A stretch of DNA of 64,000 bases from Heterobasidion occidentale (GCA_039111635.1 JBCAQO010000008.1:2604001-2668000), one strand, 5' to 3'; positions 22,286 to 36,345 are shown, numbered from the stretch's first letter. A program made the numbers and translations. Notes: a model not told the origin generated them from the letters alone.

Positions 22286-23498
22286 GGTGAAAGGTCTATG
22301 TTGGAGAGAGCGACCGGTGTGTCTGTTGACTAGGATAGGGTACAACAGGTCCAACTGCGAATACTGCAGCGGTGGAGGGCGGGGACAGAAAGAGGTAAGC
22401 CAGCCGTCACGCGATATGGGTTGAACGTCCTGCGAACACACTGGGGTTAAGATGCAGGCTAAGGGCAGGCATATATGGTGCCGGAGCAAGGTTGCGGCGT
22501 AAACTGTTACCAGGTTCGTAGTTCCCGACCACGGCGCCGCTCGGCGCTCGAGATCGCTCTAGCGCAAGGCCAGACAATAGCGTCACCAAATCAAGCGAGA
22601 TCGTCTAACTACTAGGAAGCAGGTGAAGAGAAAGAATCCCATGCGAGTTCATGTGATGTTGACGACCCCTGTCGACAACCGGCACGAGCAATTGAACCTC
22701 TTGTGCATATCGACGATGACGAGATTCTTGACCTGCGCGTAGACCTGCACAGACGCAACTGAACGGTCAGCTCAAGAGGGGTCAATGTGAAGTACATACC
22801 CTATGTCTGCCGATATAAAATTGAGAATATAGCTCCATCTTCCGATTTCCTGGAGTTGCCTGGACGATTCCTTTTGCATGCAGGTCCTGTCCGTATCCCG
22901 CGCGCTTCTTCGTTGAAATCCAATGCACATGGACGTGTCGCCTTGTAGACACCGCCGTTCAGCTAGAAACAGGCCTTCTAGACATGGCATGCCTGGCCAA
23001 TCTGATCTCGCCTGTGGTCAGTGTTGCATTTCTACGCAGGATCAACCTTTAAGTAGTGAGGCAAAAGACGAATGCTGCGTAGTGCGCACTGCGCAACGCC
23101 AGATGCAAGTGCTTCCCGGCCCGTTCAGGACCGGCCAACTAAAGAAGTTCGGTGGGAAGGCAAATAAAAAGGGACAGACAGAAGACAGACAGACAAATGC
23201 GTTCAACCAGGAACCATAGAGGACGTATCTCTATTCGTCGTTTCGTAACGAGTCATCAGAAGGTGCTACATAGTGAAAGGTATGAGAAGTGTTGAAACAG
23301 GACGATGCAACTGGGCAATGTGAAGAATAGAGAGCGATGCAATGACAGAATAGAAAGCAGTGGAAAAATAACAAGTAGTGCTGAACATAGACTTCCAAAA
23401 AAACATGATTGTAGACCCTATTTACCTGGTATCCTTCGATTTCCACGACCATAAAGATTAAGAGAGCAAGCGATGAAGCATCCGAGCCTGAGTGAGAT
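22286..23498. other. 1.2-kb intergenic stretch, nothing recognised
   Basis: Only short frames occur, none protein-like, and no repeat or RNA structure stands out. It separates the 5' flank of the small basic protein from the 3' end of the next minus-strand gene. Confidence 0.5.
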
Positions 23499-25092
23499 TC
23501 ATGCCCTATTCCGCAGATATGCTGCGCGCGCGCGCTCCATAGTGTCCCTGAGCTCGGGACTATGTAGTTGGCTCTCGTCTTCGTGGAAGCTTCCGTAGGA
23601 GTGCATCGAATCTACCGATGCACCGCGCTGGAGTCCGAGCGAGGATGAATCAGGGACGGGCAGCGCAGCTGTAACGTATCCCGGAGAACTGCGCGTGTCG
23701 AAGCGTGACCGACGTGGAGAGACACTTGGTGGGGGAGAGATGTACGAGAAGAACGAAGAGGGGAGGCCTATGTTTTGAGGTCGCTTCTTGTGGCGGAATG
23801 ACCCTCGCCGAGAGCTCGTGCTCGGGCCTCCTTCTTCTTCCCAAGCTCCACTGCCATCGTCCACCTCGTCTTCCTGCGCGTCACTCATCACGACCACCTC
23901 CTTGCCAAGGGCTTTCTTTCCTTCTTCAATGAGTTGCGCAAGCCGATCACCCATCCAGTCCATCTACAACGAAACGGTCAGATGCAATGCAATAGGGCAG
24001 GTGATAGGCTTCACCTTGTCCTCGACGACGTCCTCCACTTCCTCCACCTCATTGAAGCTGACTTCAGACTGCGGTTGAAAGCTCGGAGGAGATACGTCGT
24101 GAGAAGGTGTGATAGTGACTGGGACGCGGGTACGTGGCCGACGATGGCGTGTGAGCGTCTTCCGGCTCGACGAAGCTGGGATGTGGCGACTCTTCTTTGC
24201 ACGAGGAGTCGGAGGGGTGATTGTTACAGGGGGCTGACCTTCCCGAGGCTGTACAGGACGTCAGGTTTGGTTAGAGCGGCTGACTGTATGCATCACATAC
24301 ATCAGGATGCACCCAGTCGCCTTGTTCGTAAGGTGGAGGTGCCAGCTCGGGTTCCCTGCCCCGATCCCTCCATCTGAGACTCCAACCTTTATCAGTAACC
24401 CACGATCCATTAAAATGTATAATCATATCCCTCACAAACGATAGACAGTGAGGCCTACAGCTGTCCCGATAAGGGCAGCGCTCACTGCGGTGGATACAAT
24501 AGTGCCCGCAAGCGTGCGACGACGCTTGGCAGGTGGGAGGTCTACGAATACATGAAGAGAGAAAGCCATAAGCATGAGCGCTACCCAAAACATGAGCAGA
24601 GTATATAATAGTGGGAGGAGAATACATCGCAGGCATAGGGACGACATGAGCGTTCCATGCGCGGGGGGCACGTGTATGCGGCATGTCCGCCCACGGACCA
24701 GAGGCGAACCGCCCGTTTATTGATGTATGTAACAGGCCGATTGACACACGTCCGGAGTACTCACCGGCGACCATTTCCTCAACCTCGTTCCCATTGCCGT
24801 TCCCATACACCATTTCGCGATACTTTGCAGGGGTGTCGAGGTACCCGTTGGAGGAGGCATTGACGGCGGTGGCAAGGCTGGGCTCCGCAGTGGCAGGCAC
24901 CCATCCTCTCTTTCTGCTCAGAGGTTCTGGCGATGGAAAGCGTCCAGATGAGGGCCAGCGGCGGAGCGGACGAACGTCTGGTGTTTGAGCGGGTGGGCAC
25001 GAGCCTGAAGCGTCTGGCTGAGGTTGTGAAGGTGAGGAAAAAGGATTGGTGATCCCGGGAACGGGCAGATTAAACGTGAAATTGAATGGCAT
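23499..25092 (-). CDS. Unrecognised single-pass membrane protein, 401 residues
   Basis: Five exons (25092-24765, 24541-24436, 24373-24301, 24248-24015, 23963-23499), all in phase. The N-terminus is Pro/Ser-rich. After a KRRR stop-transfer-like cluster comes one hydrophobic helix (GTIVSTAVSAALIGTAVGLTV, about residues 122-142) followed by RDRGREPELAPPPYEQ, then a low-complexity Ser/Pro/acidic tail. PPPYE is a PY-type motif that could bind WW domains of Rsp5-like ligases (inference). The first intron, 223 nt, is unusually long for this window. The protein resembles conserved agaricomycete proteins of unknown function, and I do not assign one. Confidence 0.7.
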
Positions 25093-25646
25093 GGTGGAAA
25101 GGCACTTCGTGGACGTTGATGGGAGAGGAGCGTGATGAAAGAGCACAGTGTGCAGTCTGGTGGTGGTAGAGGATCAGTCGCGTCTCTGAAGGTCTCTGAA
25201 TTACCAGTGCCCCATGTAGGCACGTGACAGGAATCCTTTCTTCTTCTCGAAGTGGGTCCTTATATTCTCATCGTTTTTTTATCGTCGCACATTCATCGTC
25301 ACTTCACAATACTTCATCCCGAGAATGTTTCATGTATATCTGAGTTTTTTGAAATTAATGCGCTCTTGCCGCTCTAGTCTTGTCGGGACACGGTCTAAAG
25401 GGGTTCGTGTCCAATGCAGTCTTAGTGCGTCCAACCACCATAGAATGGCAAGCGCAAGAGAAACAGAACTTGCTATTATTAGCGTAGTGGCCATAATCTA
25501 GCTCTATGATTGTCTATGAGTGAGATCGTAGCGTTCCAAGGCGTTGGAGACGTCAGCGCTCAGCACAGCTGGGCTGGCATGAGCATCAATAAAGTTTCGT
25601 CTCAAATCGGTCCGTATGCGCTGCGGTGCCCCAATTGGTGCCATGA
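25093..25646. other. Intergenic region
   Basis: 5' flank of the membrane protein gene and 3' flank of the MFS gene. It holds no frame or repeat I can support. Confidence 0.5.
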
Positions 25647-28230
25647 TCATTTCTTCATGGCCGTTCTAGAGAATTTGCTCCGAGCGCGGATTTTGGGTCC
25701 GTATGTGAACAGGATCTGTCATGTCAGTGTCAGATCGCCAACAATGCGGAGCGACTTGCCACATCTACGCACGATGGGGATCGGGATCATAACGACGGCG
25801 ATGCATCCGAACAATGTATTAGCCCACTTGTATGTCAGCTTGTTGAACATCTGCTGCGTGAATAGCGGGAAAGCCATGCCCATGAGATTACCTGCAGAAC
25901 AATAAAGATAAAGATCAGTTCTGACCACGTCAACCGAGAAAGGCCGCCGTCAAACCACTTACGACAAAGACTCTGGCCTGCAAGGCTCGATGAAGCGAAT
26001 GGGCCATAACTACAACAAGAAGCGAACGATGAGCGACGTAGCGAGGCAAGTAGCAGTCAAAACACTTACCAATCAGCCAGGTAAGTAAACACGGCAAGGT
26101 AGATGATATAAATCGCCCAGAAGATCAACTGCGGTTGCATGTCAGCACGTCGTGATGGCACATCGTTGATGGAACGCAAACGTACGACCAAGCCGATGAC
26201 CAGGGCTATCCAGTGGACCTTCGAAAACGTGGTCCATGCGTAGATGAACATTCCTACGGGGAAGATGACCGCTGCGATGCATGGCCAGTATAATCGTGCT
26301 TCCGGACCACGTTTTCCTACGCCTCGCCTGATCAGAGTCATCAGAGTCTGTCCGTGGGCAAGGCAGAGGAGAGTATCCTACTGATATAGACGTTCCTGAT
26401 GAAGGTTGCTCAGGAACCCAAGGAACGTCCCAACACTGAGGGGCAGTTAGTCTACCAGGCCAGTCGAGAACGATAAATGAACAGACATGACGGATGCGAA
26501 TACGGTTCCGATCTCTCCGATATTAAACCCATGAAGCGTGCGGAAGACAGGCGCAATCGATCTACACATTCATTGATGAAAAATAATCAGAAATTTGTTC
26601 TCATGAAACTCACTCTATCATGCAATACAAAACACCCCAAGCAAATCCTACCCACAACTATGGAGAGAGCGATTCAGCATACATGTGATGCACTATTGGT
26701 TAATCTGACTCACGCTACAGCTCATGCAGACAGGCTCTGACAAAAGCAAATCTAATCATTGAGAAAAATCGATGTTAGCAACGAAGGTTATTCTATTTGT
26801 TGAAGACTTACATAGCGGTCTCGTGCAAGAGATGTATATTAACGTTTTCAAGCTCGCCGATTCGTCCTCGGCGCGCGCACGGTAACGGTGGTCATTCGTG
26901 TCTTTCCGCAACTTCTTCGCCAGGCGCGTCAGTATCACTGTCGCCCTGGTTTCCTTCATAGCCACGAAAATGATAACGAACAAAACACCTGTCGCGCTAT
27001 ATCCCGGGCCGTTCAGCATCCAAAAAAAAACATGTGAGAGATGACGTCGTAGGTACGTACATGGCGTGTATCCATTGTATCCAGCGCCACTGCAGGTGGG
27101 GATTCGCTGCTATCCAACCGGCAGCGACAGGGCCGATACCGGTGCCTCCGATAGCAGTGACAGAGAAAATAGACATGGGAACACCGCGCCTGAAGAAAAT
27201 CCCATTAGCGCCAACCATCTCGCGTGAACGTACCGAGATAATGCATGCCAACACGCCCTGAGAGAGATGGGACGTACTCATGAGGAGCAAATATATCCGC
27301 GATGGATCCGCCCACCATTGTCGACCCCGTCGAACCGAACGCTCCACCCAGAAACCGGGCGATAATGACGGTCTGAATGTCGTTGGAACTGGCGCTCGAC
27401 GTTAGAGGACAACGGATGGCCGAATCGGGAGAGATGACGTACAGTGCGGCCATGATGTGCATCATCATGAATCCGAAACAGGAGACGATGTAGAGTGGGT
27501 GTCGGCCGAACTCTTCACTGAAGGACGCAGTCACGAGGGGGACAATTCCGAAACCGAGACAGTAGACACTAAGCCCTATCGTGGCTTGGAATTCGGTGCA
27601 GTTGAGGTCTCGGGTCATGGAATCGAACCCCATGTTGTACGTCGCTGCCGCAGTAGCTGTCGGAAAGTGAGGATCCTTTCGATATGCAGATGGCGCATGA
27701 CGAAAAACTTACAAGAAAGAAGCGTGAATGCGCAAGCTGTAAGAGTGATAGCCCATTTTCTTCCTTGAGTATAGTTGGCGGGATTCCGCTTGTCACCTGG
27801 CTCAAACTCGACCTAGAATGATACGAGAATGAGAGAGCCGCCCAACAGAACCTCGCAGGATATCGCCAAATCTACCAATGCTCCCACAGAAATTGGATAA
27901 CGGGGAGCGGTACGAGGGAACCGCGTGCTGGACTGTACTCACATAAAAAATCTCCTGCTTCTCGCCTTCCACAGACCCTTTCTCCAACTGCGAAGACTCG
28001 TGAGACTTATAATGGTGCCCCTTGTGATGGAGGACATCGCTCAACTGCGTCACCAGTCCCTCGTCGAGCTCCTCAGCGTCTGGCCGAGTCTCGAGCCGCA
28101 CTCTAGGATCGACAACAGGGTCCGTTAGCTGGTCCAGGCTCCGAACCGCAAGCCCGGCCACATGGGGAGGTGGACCACCCGCGAGAGTGTGCTCGCTGCT
28201 GTTCGCATTCTCGTTTATCGTCACGGCCAT
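25647..28230 (-). CDS. Major facilitator superfamily transporter (drug:H+ antiporter, polyamine/multidrug type)
   Basis: Fifteen exons give 559 residues, every junction in phase: 28230-27943, 27812-27713, 27656-27443, 27394-27278, 27189-27061, 26996-26812, 26751-26714, 26657-26614, 26561-26487, 26435-26382, 26327-26186, 26128-26070, 26009-25963, 25891-25773, 25715-25647. A long hydrophilic N-terminus precedes NPANYTQGRKW, the usual entry to helix 1 in the DHA1 group. SEEFGRHP (motif A) follows TM2, and about 12 hydrophobic segments follow, with a cytoplasmic loop (RLAKKLRKDTNDHRYRARAE) between TM6 and TM7. Related fungal proteins export polyamines or toxic compounds at the plasma membrane; the substrate is not predictable. 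Intact. Confidence 0.9.
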
Positions 28231-28779
28231 CCTGGTGCGCTCGATTCAAGGGGAACGAGATGAATCCTCGGCGGCGGGCAGCTGTGAGATGGGGGGGAGA
28301 ATGACTGGAAGACGCAGGCCGGACATTGCGCGGTCGAGTAGCCGCGATTTATAAAGAGTAATGATCGATGCGGTTATTGTTTGAGCAGGCTGTTTTTTTG
28401 GACGTCCGTTTGACCTTTCCGGCTCTCCTCCCGGTCGCAGCCTTTGCAGGCGCTACTTGCGATCACGAGGCCTGCCCAAAATGCCAACCAAGTACGCCCA
28501 AATGGGCTACCAGTACGAATCGAAACGTGCAACGCAGGGCAGTCGCAGGGCATGGTCTAGTACCAGTAATGAAAACTGAACCGGCGGCATGAGATGACAC
28601 ATTTGATCGCCGCATTTACGGATCAAACCAGCGGAGACCACCGGCTCAAAGATCATTCGCTATCTGCTCTGCTTGTGCTTGTTGTCCAACACCTTTAGAT
28701 CCTAACAAGGCCAAATTGAGCGTCTCAACACCTGCTTACTCATCCATCCAGTGGGGTATACAAACGCGCGGCTTGGGCT
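28231..28779. other. Divergent promoter region
   Basis: Lies between the MFS gene (-) and the flavin-reductase-like gene (+). A TATACAAA element at 28757-28764 sits about 20 bp upstream of the downstream ATG. No coding frame is supported. Confidence 0.5.
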
Positions 28780-29550
28780 ATGAAGATTTCGGTCTCTCGA
28801 CTCCGCAGTTCCACGAGATCACCATGTGTTCGCATTTCGAGGCGCTTTTCGTCTACTTCTTTGTCGAACTCTGCTCCCGCGCCCAAACTCCATAACCGAA
28901 TACGTGCTCTTCTCCGCGAAACAGCCCAGCCTGTCGCCGTTGTGACGTGCTTTATGCCGTCAAATCAACCACCGTCTCTGCTCGCCTCGTCAGCGTCTCA
29001 GATGTTCCATGGCGCGACCCTCTCATCATTCACGTCGATATCCATGTCCCCATACCCACTCGTCGCGTTCTCGCTTCGCGTCCCATCCCGAACCGCGACA
29101 GCACTATCCTCAACTTCAAATACCCCCCTCTGCATCAATCTCCTCTCTGCCCCCCAGTCGTCTACTGCACGAATTTTCTCTCGTCCAGACTTACATCCTC
29201 GCCCTTTTGAGATGTTGCAGTGGTCTTCGACGAAAGAAAGCCTTCCCGCGATACACGGCAGCCTAGGAGCTCTTTCATGTCGCCTCGTTGGCAGCGCATG
29301 GCCATTACACGATCTAGATGCTCTAGGGAGCGGCTCTTCGGGTCATTCGGATCAGGTGGAAGCGGAAGAGGACAGAGGCGACGGCGTCGCGTCGGAGTTG
29401 TTTATCGCGCGAGTGATACGCGTGGAGGAGGTGCCATCGGCCGAGGGAATAGCGGACGATGCGTTGCGAGCGCTGCCATTGTTGTATCACCGACGGACTT
29501 ACGCAACTCCTGGCGATATTCCTCCTTGTACGGAGACAACTGACCATTGA
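28780..29550 (+). CDS. Flavin-reductase-like (FMN-binding split-barrel) protein, probably mitochondrial
   Basis: One exon, 256 residues. The first 27 residues are basic and hydroxylated (MKISVSRLRSSTRSPCVRIS), a good mitochondrial presequence. The flavin-reductase-like domain starts near RALLRETAQPVAVVT and continues with MFHGATLSSFTSISMSPYPLVAFSLRVPSR, the FMN-binding core of this family (PF01613-type by recall). Family members reduce flavin with NAD(P)H or bind FMN as a cofactor; the partner oxygenase is unknown. A damaged, truncated duplicate lies at 35809-36105. Confidence 0.85.
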   Translation: MKISVSRLRSSTRSPCVRISRRFSSTSLSNSAPAPKLHNRIRALLRETAQPVAVVTCFMPSNQPPSLLASSASQMFHGATLSSFTSISMSPYPLVAFSLRVPSRTATALSSTSNTPLCINLLSAPQSSTARIFSRPDLHPRPFEMLQWSSTKESLPAIHGSLGALSCRLVGSAWPLHDLDALGSGSSGHSDQVEAEEDRGDGVASELFIARVIRVEEVPSAEGIADDALRALPLLYHRRTYATPGDIPPCTETTDH

Positions 29551-31002
29551 CTGACCAATAAGACTTTTTTTCAAGATTGTGTGTATGGTGCGCTATCGAA
29601 CAGCTTCTGGCAGTGACCATCGCGCAATCGGCCGATGCAATGAGACAAGTTCCATACAACGAGCGTCAAGCAATCGAACCCATGGAGTATTGCAGACTGG
29701 CTGAACACAGGTTTCGATGATGAATCCGAACTCATTTTCTCCCTTTATGTTCGTCCATACTCGAACGACACGGTGAGTGCCCACTGTTCGTTAATTTCTT
29801 GTTCAAAGCCAAAGATCCACTTAGGACCGAAGACCATAAATAACTCGACTGAGATAGTTAGAAGGATTGTGTCGTAGGCGCCAATACTGAACGACAGCTG
29901 TCATACCTCGCAACATCATGCATTTTGTCATTTTTGGAGATCTGCGATATCTCAGAGGCTCGCTATTATGTCTACCTGCCCAGGGAGCTTCAGTCAACGG
30001 TGATGACGACGACCGCATTCGAAGGCTCACGAATCTTCCTGCAGAAGATAGACCTTCGGTGAAATGCAACGCGTCGATGACAGCTCCAGCTCCAGTGGAC
30101 AGTTTTGTCTTTGATAAGTGAGTGCATCATCTTCCCCTCGATGCGCAGGTATCTTGTCTCCTCCTGCGTCCGCGGTCCACGGTGGAGGTCCTAAACCCTC
30201 CATGGGATATCTTGATGTTACGCCTAGGACAAACCCGAACCTAAAACTCGTGGGTCGATGATAGAAACCATCCTGAAGACGATTCGACTAGGGATTTCGG
30301 AAGTACAGTATGTCGATTTGAAGCTCAAAGGCTGACTCAGTCACATACTTACCTTGCCTTGATGTCCTACTAAACAGTTGGACGCTTCCCTTCATCATCT
30401 GCACATTGACGTTATTGATAATTCCTGCTCCAGTACGATGCGTTTTATCTCGGGCGACTATGTCACGACAGTCTATATAGCCGTGTGGACTTGGATTTTT
30501 CTCGGATCCACGTCCCATGTAGGGCGAGCAAAGAAAGCAGCGCCTCACTGTGAGCGCGCGGTTGAGCCATTGCATCGAAACAAGCCACGGCGCTCTCGTA
30601 CTAGCCTGTGTACGTGTCCACATCGAATATGGCTTTGGCTTTTGATATGTGAGCCGTTCTCACCTCGGATGTTGCACTATCACCGCAGATATACGTGTTC
30701 AATCATCAACCCGAATCATCACTTTCTCTGCATGAGTTCCCGACCAAGTTTTTGCCGAATAGAATGCGCAAATCTTGTTGTGTATGCTAACTCCAGCGCC
30801 GCGATTTGTCTTGACGCTGTGCCCTCGATTTGTTTATGGACTTACTTTGATGCCGGGCTAGTATCTGGATTCAGACGGAAGGAATCGTCAATCACGGCAG
30901 TCGCAATGCTGAAAAAGGATAAGAGATGATTTTACAACGGAATATCACCGAATTGATATTAATTCTAGAGAAGACAACATTGTTTAACGACGTTCATACC
31001 AG
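29551..31002. other. 1.45-kb stretch with protein-like fragments, possible gene relic
   Basis: Two short frames look like protein: about 29577-29718 (LLAVTIAQSADAMRQVPYNE) and about 29885-30064 (SFLEICDISEARYYVYLPRE), the second ending in a stop after DLR. They share no obvious frame, and I cannot join them into a gene or name a family. The 183-codon frame at 30378-30929 is compositionally odd and probably chance. Confidence 0.3.
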
Positions 31003-34000
31003 TCATAACGTGGAAGCTTCAGTTCGACAGTCCACCCATGAAGCTCCGTGAACAAAGCGGTTTAGGTCCACGGTGATCTTCGATGCAGTCATGATTGCAA
31101 CAGTGCGTGGCCACCAGAATCCTGCACGACAATGGGGAGGTACCCAGAAGAGGAGCTCACCACCCGGCCCAACAGCCCAGCCGGGATGAGAATAAGACAG
31201 GGTATTACTGTCCCATAGTTGACTAGGAGGGGAAAAACTAGCAGAATTTACTAAAGATGCGGTGGGAAACGGACTTGAGTCACTATTGGGTAGGGTATAA
31301 GCGGAGGGAAAGGCTAGAACTCGAGCAGCCTCGTTCTTCGCCTCATAAGCTCCTGCGTCGGTCTCTGTGTCCCAAACCCGAATCGTCTCGTCACTAGACC
31401 CAGAGACGATGCGCTTGCCATCGGGCGAGAATGCGACGGACATGATTCCGCCTGTGTCCATTGAATGGCGGGGACACCACCTCGCCTGTGTCCATGTCCC
31501 ACACCCGGATCGTATTGTCATAAGACCCGGAGACGATGCGCTTGCCGTCGGGCGAGATTGCAACGGACGCGACCACTCCACTGTGTCCTTCGAACGGCGG
31601 GGACACCATCTTGCCTGTGTCTGTGTCCCACACACGGATCGTCTTGTCACCGGACCCAGAGACGATGCGCCTGCCGTCGGGCGAGAATGCGACAGACGAG
31701 ACCCAGGCTGTATGTCCTGTGAACGGCGGTGACACCGCCTCGCCTGTCTCTGTGTTCCACACGAGGATAGTGCGGTCAAAAGACCCGCACACGATGCGCG
31801 TGCCGTCGGGCGATAATGCGATGGATAAGACCGCATTTGTGAGTCTCTGGAACAGCGGAGACATCGCCTCGCCTGTCTCTGTGTCCCACCCCCGGATCGT
31901 TTTGTCCTGAGACCTAGAGACAATATGTTTGCCGTCGGGGGTGAATGCGACAGACACAACGTGGGTTGTGTGACCTTCGAACGGCGGGGACAACATCTCG
32001 CCTGTCTCAGTGTCCCACACCCGTATCGTCTTGTCATCAGACCCGGAGACGATGTGTTTGCCATCGGGCGAGAATGCGACTACATTGACCGGTCCTGTGT
32101 GTCCTTTAAATGGCGGGGACACCGCCTCACCTGTCTCCGTGTGCCATGATCGGATTGTCTCATCATCAGACCCGGAGACGATGAGCTTGCCGTCGGGCGA
32201 GAAGGCAATGTAAGCGACACAGGCTGCATGCTCATCAATGCAGATGATGGAGTGTGGGCATTTGTTCCTAGCTTGGCTCCCTACCACGAACGTGTTGGAA
32301 AAAAGAGGCCGGAAGATTTGTGTTATCAGTGAATTGGGGGGTGCGAAAGGAAGAGCTGATAGATAGATATGAGGTGCGCTCTCAGTGATGGGCTCTCTAA
32401 AGGCTACCATGAATACATTAGCATCTGCAAGAAGAGTTTTCAAATTTGGCGTCATGATCGATTTCTGAATTCCTCGTAAGAAGCGTGAAAAGCAAAAGGA
32501 GATGTGTGGCTCACCATTGCGGGTGAAGTCGCTATCTTCCTCAAAGAAGTGGTAGTCTCACGGACCCTGCCCAATCGCTTCTAACCAAAACAAGAATTTG
32601 TCGCGTAGAAAATCTTCAACCTCCTGAAGGACTCCTTGATCGCCATGTGAAGCGACAATGTGATCTGCCCAAAACCGACAAGCATACGTGATATCGGCAG
32701 CCAGCTGAAAGTCCTGAAGTTGGTCTCCATTTTTAACGTGCGATGTCCTCGACTCAGTGATATTGAAATGTAATCCAGCATTCATGACCCGGATGCAAGC
32801 GTGGCTGAGATCTCGATGAACTTGCGAAGAATCTAGAAACCATTCTTCCAATCCTGAACGCTCATGCCCTGTGAGGTAGTCACCGAACGACGCGTGAAAT
32901 GTTAAAATGTATCCTTCGTCGGTGGCCGGAACATTGATCAATGAATGAAGACCTGACAGCACGGACCGCACGCACGTTGCACTGATATTGAGTAGATGTG
33001 CAAGGGCGACTGCGGAGAGAGGATCACGCAAAGTCACGATCGCAGCTATAGTTCGTACCAAATCTCTGCTGTCTTGGCCTCGTTCCTTTCCAAGAGCCTC
33101 GCTCAAGATAAGGCTATAGATGTCGTCGAGCCTTTTCGTCATCAGAGGCCCATCCGCATCAGTGATGCTCGTTAATTGTTCTAGACGAAGCTGCGGGTCG
33201 AACTGCGGGTCGCTGATGTACTCGTAGGCAGTGGATGCATAGATGAAGAGTTTGTCCGCCAGATTGACAAGAGTATGGAGTCGATCTAGAGGCGGCCAAT
33301 CATCAACCAAGGCTTTGGAATCCTTTCGTCGGCTGGGCATGTTGCGCAACATCGTTGAGAGATAGAGTGTGATGTCGGAACGAAATGGAAATGCATCAAC
33401 GTCGTGGAGGCGCAGGATGGACTGGAGGCGAGATTGAAATTGACGGATCCTAGCGTCTGGTCGGCTCGTGATGAAGAATTTGATTCGCAACGATGAGGAG
33501 TGTTGTACAATCGCGTCCAGTATGGTTTCCGCAGCAAATTTCCCCTCGCACTCGTCCAATGCATCTATGACAAAAACAAGAACGCGAGGATGGTCTCGTA
33601 AAACAGCCCAAGTTGGGTCTACCATCAGTACTGCCAACTGTGCTGACAGTAAATCATCTGCAACGCCGCTATCTCTCTTGATAGCGCGAATCAATGCCGC
33701 TTCAAAAGAAATGGATATGCGGGCCATGTCGCGAGCGAGTGTAGGGATGATTCTGCGAATGTCCCTCAGTTCAACCGATCCTTGTCGAGAGCAGAAGAAG
33801 CTCCCGCCAAGTAAACCATTCTTGTGTAGCAGTCGGCTGAAAGAGAGGGCGATCGTGGATTTGCCCGTCCCAGTCATCCCATGGAGCCAGAAGATCCGGG
33901 GACTATCAGGGTCGATAGCCCATGCAAGCAGATCTTCCAGGATCGCCACTCGTGTGCATTTCATGCAACCATCATGGTCTCTAGCATGGAATGACGCTTC

Positions 34001-34571
34001 GGGAACATGGCGTAGTTTGTTAAAAGTAGCTGTAGCTAGATTTAGCTGACATTTCCTGATATTTTCATACTCCTCATCGTCCTATCGAGAAATCAACCGA
34101 CTGTACATCATACATACTTTCCAGACATACCTTGCTGATCCATTTGGTCTTGATATCAGTGTTCAATGTGGTGTCAGTCTGGAATGTCAACTGTCAGATA
34201 GGCATGGGGGTTAGCTATCAACTGGTAGGAAACATACAACAAACGTATCAACCAGCGAAGCGAGGGTGCGAAACGCGCGCACAATGTCTTGTCCATCGAC
34301 CGACGTATTCAAGGCTCGCCCTCCAAAACCACGAGGCTTCGTCTTCTCGTTGACATAATTCTGAATGATGACGATCACGCTGAGATGTTGACAATCAAGG
34401 TTTAGCCGACCATTTATCTGAAGCCGAACTTCCCACTGACTCTGTTAAACCTTCGATGCGTTTGCGAGTATCAGTGGATAAGTCGCCTGGTTGATCTAGC
34501 GTGAGGACCCCCACGAGAGCTTGGATCCTGGCCGCCACATCGACGAACTCTGTTTGTACGTCATTCATTTC
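31003..34571 (-). pseudogene. NACHT-WD40 NLR-like protein, frame broken
   Basis: Exons that fit: 34571-34441, 34379-34238, 34190-34131, 34081-32515, 32472-31003. Upstream exons (about 34570-35000, including ALKQAFIIVKEVSDPFPPL) are likely but one junction is out of phase. An N-terminal helical domain leads to NACHT with P-loop GMTGTGKST and Walker B FVIDALDEC, a winged-helix region, then seven WD40 repeats and the C-terminal GPGGELLFWVPPHCRAG typical of agaricomycete NWD proteins. Two breaks are seen: an in-frame TGA at 32558-32560 where the frame otherwise continues to the WD domain, and a two-base loss in an AC repeat near 31455 between blades six and seven. Intact members are candidate STAND receptors for non-self recognition and programmed cell death (established for HET-E/NWD2 relatives). 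An active spliced form avoiding the TGA cannot be excluded. Confidence 0.82.
31390..32230 (-). repeat. Seven tandem near-identical 126-bp WD40 units
   Basis: Each 42-residue unit reads VAFSPDGKxIVSGSxDxTIR followed by xWDTETGExxSPPFxGH. Repeat-to-repeat DNA similarity is much higher than in the NLE1 propeller, which suggests recent amplification or concerted evolution. Differences cluster at a few positions per blade, such as the residues after GH and between GS and D. Confidence 0.85.
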
Positions 34572-35808
<1,237 letters not shown>

Positions 35809-36105
35809 GTCGAACTCTGCTCCCAAACTTGATAACCGAATACATGCTCTTCTGCGCGAGACGGCCTGTCGACGTTATGATGAGCTTTATGGTGTCATCT
35901 CAACCACTGCCTCTGCTCACCTCGTCAGCAAATCAGGTGTTCCAAGGTGCGACCTTCACTTCCTTCACGTCGATATCCATGTCTCTTTATACACAGATCT
36001 GTGTAAGATCAGCCACGGAGACTACCATGTTTCCACACCCACACGTCGCATTCTCGCTTCGCGTCCCATCCCGCACCACAACAGCTCTATCCTCAGCTTC
36101 AAATA
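35809..36105 (+). pseudogene. Truncated duplicate of the flavin-reductase-like gene
   Basis: Aligns with about 28867-29125 of the intact gene: shared blocks include QVFQGATFTSFTSISMS and HVAFSLRVPSRTTTALSSAS. It lacks the presequence, contains an insertion of about 40 bp after SISMS, has many replacements, and stops at AAATAC where a Copia LTR begins at 36106. It is clearly non-functional. Confidence 0.85.
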
Positions 36106-36345
36106 CTGTTGGAATCTAGAGCTTAGGGTGAGGCAACGCTCACTAAAGGATGAAGGGAAAAAGGTAAGGTTCATATTCTGTACGTATCGTCTATATACGA
36201 GCGTCCGATGCTGGCCTACGTCATCACTCATGTCCTCGTGTCTCGTGACATATTGCCATACTTCAATACTCCTCCTCAATTTGTTACGAGTCGTTTACTC
36301 CTCCTAAAGACATTTACTCCTCCTGAAAGGCCTAGTGGTATCAGC
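36106..36345 (-). repeat. Copia 3' LTR (approximate right boundary)
   Basis: Begins TGTTGGAATC. The right boundary is set near TGATACCACT, just downstream of the minus-strand purine tract CCTGAGGAGGAGC; the boundary is inferred. The copied motif AGGAGGAGT recurs three times within 36245-36345. Confidence 0.55.

Noticed and set aside
30378..30929. 183-codon frame that might be a gene
   Set aside because: Cys/His/Arg-rich composition without domain, no matching splice structure, and overlapping open frames on the other strand.
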